A stretch of DNA of 15,468 nt from Candidatus Coatesiibacteriota bacterium (GTDB lineage: Bacteria > RBG-13-66-14). The position numbers and the translations under genes are program-made. The stretch covers positions 1-15,468 of the forward strand of contig WJMB01000075.1 in assembly GCA_014728185.1 (NCBI GenBank). The letters are read 5' to 3'. Positions within the stretch are counted from its first letter, which is position 1. Each line of letters begins with the position of its first letter. The notes below the pieces were generated by a model that worked only from the letters and a program-made list of their open reading frames with translations, did not search any database and was not told the origin of the DNA. This document shows positions 1 through 6,035 of this stretch, in pieces.

Positions 1-743
1 GCGCCGCAGCCGATCAGCAGCTCGACCAGGCCGAAGCGGAAGACCAGGCGGCGCACCTCGGGCCGCGCCAGCACCTTGAGCGAGCGCTTGAAGCGCTCCC
101 AGGCGCCGCCGCGGCGCGGCGGTGGGGCCCGCCAGAGCAGCAGGGGTATCAATCCCAGCAGCGACAATCCCGCCCCGGTGAGCAGGGTCAGGCGCAGGGC
201 GGCGGCGGGGTTCCCGGCCAGGCCCAGCCAGGCGTAGACATCGGGCAGGAAGCCGCCCAGCAGGCTGCCGGCCATCGAGCCCAGCAGCATCACCACGAAG
301 CCGCCGGAGAAGAGGTGGTTGCGCTCCCGCTCCCCCGAGTTCTCGCGCAGCGCCGGCTGGAGCGAGATCATGTAAGCGCTGGAGCAGGCGCCGCCCAGCA
401 GGGCGAAGAGCCACATCGCCCCCGGGGTGACGAAGACCGCCCGGCCGACCAGAGCCGCCGCCGCCAGGAAGACCCCGCCGATCATCATCCGCCGCCGACC
501 CAGCAGGTCGGAGAGCAGTCCAGCGGGCAGGGCGAAGAGTGCCATTCCCAGCGAGCGCGCCGAGAGGATCTCCCCGGCCACCCCCTCGGCGTAGCCCAGC
601 TCCTGCAGGTAGAGGTTGAAGATGATGCGGAACATCCCCATCCCCACCGAGGCCAGCAGCACCCCGGCCAGGATCTTCTTGGCCGGGGGGCGGAACTCGC
701 GCCAGGGGCGCAGCTCGGCTAGCAGGCGGTTGAATCGTGACAA
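1..743 (-). CDS. MFS transporter, 5' part (gene continues past the left edge)
   Basis: The 247 visible residues are the N-terminal half of a major facilitator superfamily permease of the inner membrane. Hydrophobic helices lie at about residues 24-48, 62-80, 87-105, 110-130, 147-166 and 186-204, followed by a basic cytoplasmic loop at about 205-232, as expected between helices 6 and 7. The MFS motif A loop between helices 2 and 3 is clear at residues 75-87 (GLLSDLLGRRRMM). The chosen start is TTG at 743, because a GAGGAA ribosome-binding site (751-756) lies seven bases upstream and the conserved region begins soon after; no in-frame ATG lies closer to this site. The substrate cannot be told from this half: such proteins move sugars, drugs or metabolites by proton coupling. 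The family is certain, the substrate is not. Confidence 0.9.
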   Translation of the reverse strand, partial: MSRFNRLLAELRPWREFRPPAKKILAGVLLASVGMGMFRIIFNLYLQELGYAEGVAGEILSARSLGMALFALPAGLLSDLLGRRRMMIGGVFLAAAALVGRAVFVTPGAMWLFALLGGACSSAYMISLQPALRENSGERERNHLFSGGFVVMLLGSMAGSLLGGFLPDVYAWLGLAGNPAAALRLTLLTGAGLSLLGLIPLLLWRAPPPRRGGAWERFKRSLKVLARPEVRRLVFRFGLVELLIGCG

Positions 744-895
744 GGGGTTGTTCCTCGTGACAGGATTGCTTTGAAAATGAAGCGATCGGCGGCGGGTGAG
801 TCCGGCCAGGTCAGCGGCGGCATGGCTCGATGGATTCCGCTATCAGCCATCATCAAACCTCACCTCGACGCCTTGCCGACGCGGGCGGAACAGCG

Positions 896-924
896 AGCAT
901 ACCAGAGGCTTTCATCGGCGGCAA
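896..924 (-). promoter_or_regulatory. Putative sigma70 promoter for the MFS gene
   Basis: Read on the minus strand, TTGCCG (919-924) and TATGCT (896-901) are separated by 17 bases, and a TGG precedes the -10 box (extended -10). Each hexamer matches consensus at four of six positions. Transcription would start near 889, giving a leader of about 145 bases before the TTG start at 743. No other element stands out in 744-978. Confidence 0.35.
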
Positions 925-978
925 ATAACGATACCCTATCAAGATGCGACAGCGCGGCTTCATCTTGCAGACTGACGG

Positions 979-1007
979 TTGACAAGGTGAAAGTGCGGTC
1001 CTACAAT
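979..1007 (+). promoter_or_regulatory. Near-consensus sigma70 promoter of the orphan unit
   Basis: TTGACA (979-984) is a perfect -35 box and TACAAT (1002-1007) a five-of-six -10 box, with the optimal 17-base spacer. This is one of the strongest promoter matches in the window. Start of transcription would fall near 1014, about 70 bases before the ATG of the 107-codon ORF at 1083. Confidence 0.6.
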
Positions 1008-1082
1008 ACAAACTTTGTGGAAGGCGCATCCGGTTAACTACACTGTGATACGGAACACTACTCGATCCGGGAGCACGAGCCG

Positions 1083-1406
1083 ATGGGGCATACCGCGAAA
1101 AAGCGAGGCGAGCGCCGCAACGGCGGTGGACGGCAACGCGTCCGGCTCCTCGAGGGCGCCTTCGGCTTCCTGCTCCACGTCGGCGCTTCGCCGCTGAGCG
1201 CCTTTACCCGGACCTGCACGCCCCACCCCCGCTACCGACCCAAGAGGGACTACCATCGCAGCGGAACCGTGGCCTGCGGAGGACTGGAGGGGACCCTGTC
1301 CCGGCTCGAGGGCTCGCGGGAGTTGGAATCAACCGAGGCCCGGCAAACCCTGGACGGCCTGAGCTTCCAGGAACTCTGGAGCAGAGCCGGGGATCGTCGG
1401 GACTGA
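1083..1406 (+). CDS. Small hypothetical protein, 107 aa
   Basis: I do not recognise this protein. It is basic at the N-terminus (about residues 5-24, many Lys and Arg), has a short hydrophobic patch around residues 27-34, two cysteines (45 and 65) and a charged C-terminal part with a helix-like character. There is no signal peptide or membrane segment. Support for coding: it is a GC-rich island inside an AT-richer spacer, 87 of 107 codons end in G or C (about 81%) while second positions are near 56% GC, and a GGGAG site lies nine bases before the ATG. It is bracketed by a strong promoter (979-1007) and an intrinsic terminator (1493-1526). It could instead be a structured RNA or the remnant of a longer gene; overlapping minus-strand frames exist but lack this context. 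Confidence 0.45.
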   Translation: MGHTAKKRGERRNGGGRQRVRLLEGAFGFLLHVGASPLSAFTRTCTPHPRYRPKRDYHRSGTVACGGLEGTLSRLEGSRELESTEARQTLDGLSFQELWSRAGDRRD

Positions 1407-1492
1407 GCGGAATCCGCCGGGGCGTGAACACCGTATCCACGCCGACAATCCCGCCCCGTCAATACAAGCCCATTAACCGGCAATGTGAAAAC

Positions 1493-1526
1493 CCCGCCGC
1501 GGCAGTGTGCCACGCGCGGGCTTTTT
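1493..1526 (+). terminator. Intrinsic terminator after the orphan unit
   Basis: A hairpin with about eleven pairs (CCCGC, CG and GGCA on the 5' arm against TGCC, CG and GCGGG on the 3' arm, with one bulge and one mismatch) closes a three-base loop and is followed by CTTTTTAG. This is a good Rho-independent terminator for plus-strand transcription, about 90 bases after the stop at 1406. Confidence 0.6.
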
Positions 1527-2692
1527 AGTAGAGTTGATCTTTGGGAGTTTCACGCACATTTGAACCGGACTCTGCTTTTAATCCTGTGGAATAATACATC
1601 GCAGCATGGTAAGTGTTCGGTACAAAATGGGCGAAGAAAGAGCGGAGAAATTGCAGTTCAGCGAGCAGATACTCCTCTGATTGCGCTCCGCAAAAGCCCG
1701 ATTGGCATCAAGGGACTTGTTCGGACCAAATACGGTCCGATCTTGCAAGGTTCACCGAGCTGGCATCCGCTGTTCGGGCGCCTCCGACATTGACTCCGAC
1801 ACCACTATGCGCGCAATATTCGTGCTTGATAATAAATCAGTGATGAGTCGAGCGGCAACTGAATGGGCGCTGTATACTCGCTGTTCAGCAGGGTAGGCTA
1901 TCCTCCAAGCATACCGCTTTCGCCGCCATTTTAGGTTGCTGATTAAGAAACAGGCACATCTGCCGCTGCACGGGTCTTATCGGCAGATGGCAATTCAGCC
2001 CAGCCCGAGCGGGGCATACGGTCACCAATGCATTCCGGCTCGATTTGCCGGCGTATCCAGGTTGTTGATGTGTGGCGCTGGATTTGTCCTCTTACTTCGT
2101 GCCATGAACAGCCGGGAGGGACGAACCAGCCGGTTGGTCCGGCAGCTTCAACTAGTGATGACCTGGCTAAAAGCAGCCTGTGACTCGGTTTAGCTCTGTA
2201 ATCATCCAAGCGCTTCGTCCAACTGTCACCATCAGCAAGGCACGCAACAGGAGTTCTTCACTTGTAGCAGCTGTCAGAAGCCACCATATTGGCCAACACG
2301 GTATCCGTTATTAGTGGGCTCAGCACGGCAGACTGGAACAGCATCCGCGATGACCGGCAACCGCTGCTGTGAAGTGTGCTTGCTGATAACAATGCTCCGT
2401 CAACTCGATCCGGCGTCCAACTGATGCAGGAGCGAAACAAAGCGATAGCCGACGGTGGCTTGTCCAGCGGTAACGACAGCCCTCCGGTTACCCCGGCCCT
2501 CGGCTGCCCGCTGAAGCATTGACGCGGGTCCGGTTCGCTCCGCTGAGCGCCAGGCCCCGCCGTCAGTCCGCCAAGCAACAGGTTGCGACGTTCCCTACAT
2601 TGCGCCGGGGTGCCCCCGAGCCATCTTGGTATCCCCGCGTGTATACGAGAAGCCGACCGCGGCGATGCGACGGGCGCACCGGAGCGCCCGGA
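1527..2692. other. AT-richer gene-poor spacer
   Basis: I find no convincing gene here on either strand. Sampled 60-base blocks are about 45% GC against about 65-70% in the genes. The open frames are short, lack ribosome-binding sites and have no recognisable protein signature. Two inverted repeats are visible, at 1721-1740 (7-bp arms, 6-base loop) and 1957-1989 (9-bp arms, 15-base loop). I see no tRNA, riboswitch or insertion-sequence ends. It may hold decayed genes or unannotated RNA. Confidence 0.5.
1957..1989. repeat. Inverted repeat, 9-bp arms
   Basis: CATCTGCCG at 1957-1965 is the exact reverse complement of 1981-1989, with a 15-base loop. No T tract follows on either side, so it is not a standard terminator. 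It could be a regulator binding site or an RNA hairpin. Confidence 0.4.
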
Positions 2693-2698
2693 TATGCT
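2693..2698 (+). promoter_or_regulatory. Possible -10 box directly before the lipoprotein gene
   Basis: TATGCT lies six bases before an in-frame GTG (2705) and twelve before the ATG (2711). No good -35 hexamer is seen at the right distance. If it is used, the transcript would start at or just before the first codon and be nearly leaderless, which fits the lack of a Shine-Dalgarno sequence. Confidence 0.25.
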
Positions 2699-2710
2699 AG
2701 ACTGGTGTAC

Positions 2711-3799
2711 ATGGATGAACGTTCAATCCAGCCCCGCATGTCCTGGATCATCGCCGCGACTATGGCGACACTGCTAGCCTGTACCCTTGTCGCCTGCACC
2801 AGGGACTCGACCTCGGAGGTCTTCGCCCGGGCCGAGGAGGCCAAGGACCTGGGTCGTTACGAGGAGGCCATCGAGCTCTACGAGCGGGTGAGCGATCCGG
2901 AGCTGGCCGAATCCGTCGAGAACGGCCTGCGCACCTGCAGGGCGATGCTCGACGTCGACGAAGCCGAGCGTGCGCTGCGCAACGACGATCTCGACACCGC
3001 GGTCTACCTCTTCTGCCGGCCGCGCTGGATCCTGATCAACGACAACTGGCTGCCCGATTACATCCACGACCGCCTGGACAGCCTGCGGCGGCGCATCCTG
3101 GTGGCCATCGAGAAGCGGCTCTCCGAGGACCCCCGCCTGCTGGACCATCCCGACTCACTGCTGCCACCGGGGCTGGACCTGGTCGAGCTGGGCATCCTGC
3201 CCCAGGGCCTGGAGCGCACCATCCGCCACTACCGGGCCTGGGGCTTCCTGCGCTCCGGCGACGTCGCCGCCGCCTGGGCCGAGACAGGCCCGCTGCGCTC
3301 CATCGGCGGGGTCTACGAGGCCGACCGCCTCCGCGAGGAGCTCGAGGGTCGCCTGGAATCCATCTGGGAGGACCTGCCCCGGGAGAGCTACCATACCCTG
3401 GCCCACACGCTGCATTTCGACCAAGCGCTGCGTCGGGAGGATCGCCTCGAGATCGAGTACGAGCTGATCACACCTCGGCTCTCGCGTCAACCACCGGGGC
3501 TGGTGCTGCTCTCGGTGGAGCCGCCGGGCTATCTGCAGTTGGGAACCTTCGAGCAGGAGCTCATCGAAGAAAGCGGCGGCGGCCCGACCGAGCCGAACCG
3601 CCGCCTGCGCTTCCGCGCCGTGTATCATCTTGAGGAGGAAGACCTGACCGACGAGGTCGGCGACCGGGTGCTGATCCCGGCGCTGCGTATCGCCGGACGC
3701 CAACGGGCCTTCAAGAACCTGCGCCAGCTCCTGGGCGACCTGCTGCCCCTGGCGCGCTTAGAGCCTCCGGAGGCAGCCCCGGGATCACCGGCTAGGTAA
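2711..3799 (+). CDS. TPR-like lipoprotein of unknown function
   Basis: A 362-residue exported protein. The hydrophobic segment at residues 11-28 ends in a lipobox, L-V-A-C, with Cys29 the likely acylated residue, so it is predicted to be membrane-anchored after processing by Lgt and LspA. Residues about 35-110 form paired amphipathic helices of tetratricopeptide type (A-K-D-L-G-R-Y-E-E-A-I-E-L-Y-E). The middle is helical and charged; about residues 235-320 look beta-rich. I recognise no catalytic motif. The start is uncertain: ATG 2711 was chosen, but in-frame GTG 2705 and ATG 2738 are alternatives and none has a Shine-Dalgarno site. The open frame reaches back to 2519, but that part does not resemble protein and lies upstream of the signal peptide. 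The last eight bases overlap the 3' end of the convergent membrane-protein gene. Confidence 0.8.
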   Translation: MDERSIQPRMSWIIAATMATLLACTLVACTRDSTSEVFARAEEAKDLGRYEEAIELYERVSDPELAESVENGLRTCRAMLDVDEAERALRNDDLDTAVYLFCRPRWILINDNWLPDYIHDRLDSLRRRILVAIEKRLSEDPRLLDHPDSLLPPGLDLVELGILPQGLERTIRHYRAWGFLRSGDVAAAWAETGPLRSIGGVYEADRLREELEGRLESIWEDLPRESYHTLAHTLHFDQALRREDRLEIEYELITPRLSRQPPGLVLLSVEPPGYLQLGTFEQELIEESGGGPTEPNRRLRFRAVYHLEEEDLTDEVGDRVLIPALRIAGRQRAFKNLRQLLGDLLPLARLEPPEAAPGSPAR

Positions 3800-4160
3800 A
3801 ATCATCCCACTGGGGGCGCATCAACAGGAAGAGCAGCAACGGCCCGATGAAGACCCAGAGCAGGAAGTAGACCGGGTACTCCAGGTAGAGCTGGATGCCC
3901 AGATTGCCCAGGGCGCCGGCGCAGATCAGCCAGAAGCCCCAGCGCTTCCAGAGCATCAGCGCAACGCCGCCGATCAGTTGGCTCAAGCCGATCAGACCCC
4001 AGGCGACGAAGATCCAGATATCGGAGAAGTCGACGTGGCCGGCCCACTCCGCCGAGGTGTCGGAGAGGAAGAAGTTCATCGTCGCGGTGAAGGCGCCGGC
4101 CAGGATGACCAGCACAAGCCAAGCGGTCAGGCAGCCGCCGCGTTGACGCGGATCGTTCAT
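3792..4160 (-). CDS. Small four-helix membrane protein
   Basis: A 122-residue integral membrane protein of unknown function. Four hydrophobic segments are visible at about residues 12-32, 44-66, 70-88 and 93-114, separated by short loops; the N-terminus is short and basic (NDPRQR) and the C-terminus ends in an acidic DDFT. ATG 4160 was chosen because a GGAGT site (4165-4169) lies just upstream; a longer reading to 4202 lacks one. Expression probably comes from the promoter at 4394-4423 through a leader of about 225 bases. The gene converges on the lipoprotein gene and overlaps its final eight bases with no terminator between, so each transcript is likely to run antisense into the other. It resembles many small uncharacterised bacterial membrane proteins; I assign no role. 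Confidence 0.8.
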   Translation of the reverse strand: MNDPRQRGGCLTAWLVLVILAGAFTATMNFFLSDTSAEWAGHVDFSDIWIFVAWGLIGLSQLIGGVALMLWKRWGFWLICAGALGNLGIQLYLEYPVYFLLWVFIGPLLLFLLMRPQWDDFT

Positions 4161-4277
4161 AGTCACTCCAAGCGGGTTGGTTGACCTGGAAGTCCCGTTC
4201 ACGAGGTGTCCACGTCGACGAGCCGGCGTTGATCAGTATCGGTCCCGTCGCAACTGGACGAAGGCTTCGGATGGAAA

Positions 4278-4325
4278 GCGGCTGGAAGAGGCCGGAGGAA
4301 GGATCGCCGGCCGTCCAGCAGCCGC
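4278..4325. other. Large imperfect hairpin in the leader region
   Basis: The arms GCGGC, TGGA and GGCCGG (4278-4295) pair with CCGGCC, TCCA and GCCGC (4307-4325), 15 pairs interrupted by an AGA/G internal loop and a GCA bulge, around an 11-base loop. It lies in the predicted 5' leader of the membrane-protein gene on the minus strand and upstream of hisS on the plus strand. No known riboswitch is recognised. Confidence 0.45.
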
Positions 4326-4393
4326 CGGTTGCGATAACAACCGATGCCGTCAACTGAAGACTGCAACCCGACTCCGTCATCATTCCACTCCTC

Positions 4394-4423
4394 ATTCTAG
4401 CGGTCCGGACGCCCCGGGGTCAA
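4394..4423 (-). promoter_or_regulatory. Sigma70 promoter for the small membrane protein
   Basis: On the minus strand TTGACC (4418-4423) and TAGAAT (4394-4399) are each five of six to consensus, with an 18-base spacer. Transcription would begin near 4387, about 225 bases before ATG 4160. The promoter sits just 35 bases upstream of the hisS start and points away from it. I see no comparably good plus-strand promoter for hisS. Confidence 0.5.
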
Positions 4424-4458
4424 CACGCCCGCCCGTCCGCCCCCAACCCACCCCAGCC

Positions 4459-5820
4459 ATGAGCCAGACACCCCAGCGCATCACCCCCCGCATCTTCAAG
4501 GGCACCCGGGACTTCCTGCCCGCCGCGATGATCCCGCGCGAGGATATCCTCGAGACCATCCGCGGGGCCTTCCACCGCTACGGCTTCGCCCCTCTGCAGA
4601 CCCCGGCCTTCGAGTACCTGGAGATCCTCACCGGCAAGTCCGGCGGTGAGGCCGACAAGCTGATCTACAACCTGGCCTACAAGGGCGGCGACGAGCTGGC
4701 CCTGCACTACGATCTGACCGTGCCCCTGGCCCGGGTGGTGGCCCAGTACCCGGACCAGCTTCCCCTGCCCTTCCGGCGCTATCAGATCCAGCCGGTCTGG
4801 CGGGCCGACCGCCCCCAACTGCGCCAGGGCCGCTTCCGCGAGTTCGTGCAGTGCGACGCCGACATCGTCGGGGTGGACTCGACGCTGGCCGACGCCGAGA
4901 TCATCGCCCTGACCGCCGGAGTGCTGGCCGATCTGGGCTTCGGGTCGGACCAGCGCCGCTTCGTCATCCTGGTCAACGACCGCCGCCTGCTGAGCGCCCT
5001 GACCGCTTGGGCCGGGCTGGATCCACAGACGGAGCTGGCCAAGGTCTGCCGCTGCCTGGACAAGTACGACAAGGTCGGTCGCGACGGTGTCGAGGCCGAG
5101 TTCGACCGCGAGCGGGTCCCCGCCGAGGCCGTCCATCGTTTGCTGCGCCTCTTCGATCTGGGTGAAGCCGCCGGTGGCGCCGCCGCCGCCGAGAAGCTGG
5201 CCGCTCTGGGCCGCTACGCCGCCGAGCTGCGCCCGGCCCTCGACGAGCTCGCGGCCCTCTTCGCGGCCCTGGAGGCCCTGGGCGTCCCCGACGAGCGGTG
5301 GTCCTTCACCCCCTGGCTGGCCCGGGGCCTGGACTACTACACCGGGCCGATTTTCGAAAGCGTTCTGCCGGCCAAGCCCCACATCGGCTCGCTGACCGGC
5401 GGCGGTCGCTATGACGGCCTGGTGGGGCGCTTCGCTAAACGCGACCTCCCCGCCACGGGCACCACCATCGGTATCGACCGCATCTTCGCCGCCATGGAGC
5501 AACTGGGGATGATCACCGAGCGGCCCAGCCGCACCCGGGTGCTGGTGGCCGACTTCGGCCCCGAGACCCGCTCAGCCTCGCTGCGCCTGGCCGCCGAGCT
5601 GCGCCGCGCCGGGATCGACACCGAGGTCTACCTCGAGGAGGCCAAGCTCGGCAAGCAGTTCAAGTACGCCGACCGCCTGAACATCCCCCTGGTGGCCCTG
5701 ATCGGACCCGAGGAGGCCGCCGCCGGGACCGTCGACCTCAAGCGCCTGGCCGACGGACGCCAGGTGAGCGTCGCCGCCGAAGACAGCGTCGATGAAGTAC
5801 GCAATCTCCTCGCCGGGTAG
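4459..5820 (+). CDS. hisS: Histidyl-tRNA synthetase
   Basis: This cytoplasmic class II aminoacyl-tRNA synthetase charges tRNA-His with histidine using ATP. At 453 residues it is of ordinary bacterial length. Class II motif 1 lies near residues 43-53; motif 2 near 107-138, with VWRADRPQ and GRFREFVQCDADIVG; the histidine-specific HisA motif at 288-296 (ARGLDYYTG); the glycine-rich HisB-like stretch at 311-321 (SLTGGGRYDGL); and motif 3 at 334-342 (GTTIGIDRI). The anticodon-binding alpha/beta domain occupies about 358-453. The motif 2 wording resembles the eukaryote-like and Bacteroidetes HisRS clade more than the E. coli form. ATG 4459 was chosen because it gives the standard N-terminus (RIFKGTRDF near residue 11); the frame stays open back to 4177 but that part is not HisRS. 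No Shine-Dalgarno sequence is visible; the preceding bases are C-rich. Confidence 0.97.
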   Translation: MSQTPQRITPRIFKGTRDFLPAAMIPREDILETIRGAFHRYGFAPLQTPAFEYLEILTGKSGGEADKLIYNLAYKGGDELALHYDLTVPLARVVAQYPDQLPLPFRRYQIQPVWRADRPQLRQGRFREFVQCDADIVGVDSTLADAEIIALTAGVLADLGFGSDQRRFVILVNDRRLLSALTAWAGLDPQTELAKVCRCLDKYDKVGRDGVEAEFDRERVPAEAVHRLLRLFDLGEAAGGAAAAEKLAALGRYAAELRPALDELAALFAALEALGVPDERWSFTPWLARGLDYYTGPIFESVLPAKPHIGSLTGGGRYDGLVGRFAKRDLPATGTTIGIDRIFAAMEQLGMITERPSRTRVLVADFGPETRSASLRLAAELRRAGIDTEVYLEEAKLGKQFKYADRLNIPLVALIGPEEAAAGTVDLKRLADGRQVSVAAEDSVDEVRNLLAG

Positions 5821-5943
5821 CAGGTGCTCACGCTCACACATCATTGCCGGTCACGAGTGATTGAGCCAGGTTGAACCATGGGGATGCCCCAGTCGACACG
5901 CCCCACTCTACGTCTCATAGCCCGGGCCGTCCCGACGCGGTGG

Positions 5944-5972
5944 TTGTCATCGGGCGTTTGTTGGATTATCTT
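5944..5972 (+). promoter_or_regulatory. Putative sigma70 promoter of the TPR/Lgt-like operon
   Basis: TTGTCA (5944-5949, five of six) and TATCTT (5967-5972, four of six) are spaced by 17 bases. Transcription would start near 5979, about 57 bases before ATG 6036. Its position supports 6036, not 5871, as the true start of the downstream gene. Confidence 0.4.
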
Positions 5973-6035
5973 TATGGGGCTTCGCGCGTTCCCCCCCCAC
6001 CCAGTAGTCGAGCCCGCCAGGATGGTGCCGCAACC

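Noticed and set aside
315..722. A 135-codon plus-strand frame
   Set aside because: It is antisense to the MFS transporter frame, which has clear membrane helices and motif A.
2519..2710. N-terminal extension of the lipoprotein
   Set aside because: It would bury the signal peptide and lipobox inside the protein, and the segment is Arg/Pro-rich without a ribosome-binding site.
3802..4395. A 197-codon minus-strand frame over the four-helix gene
   Set aside because: It is out of frame with the hydrophobic reading, is Arg/Pro-rich over the shared part, and the four-helix frame has a proper ribosome-binding site.
4177..4458. N-terminal extension of HisRS
   Set aside because: The frame is open, but the encoded sequence has no HisRS similarity and the standard N-terminus begins at 4459.
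4420..5502. A 360-codon open frame on the minus strand
   Set aside because: It is antisense to hisS, whose identity is certain; the composition is that of a shadow frame.
5871..6035. N-terminal extension of the TPR protein
   Set aside because: It would precede a textbook signal peptide at 6036, and it contains the likely promoter (5944-5972).
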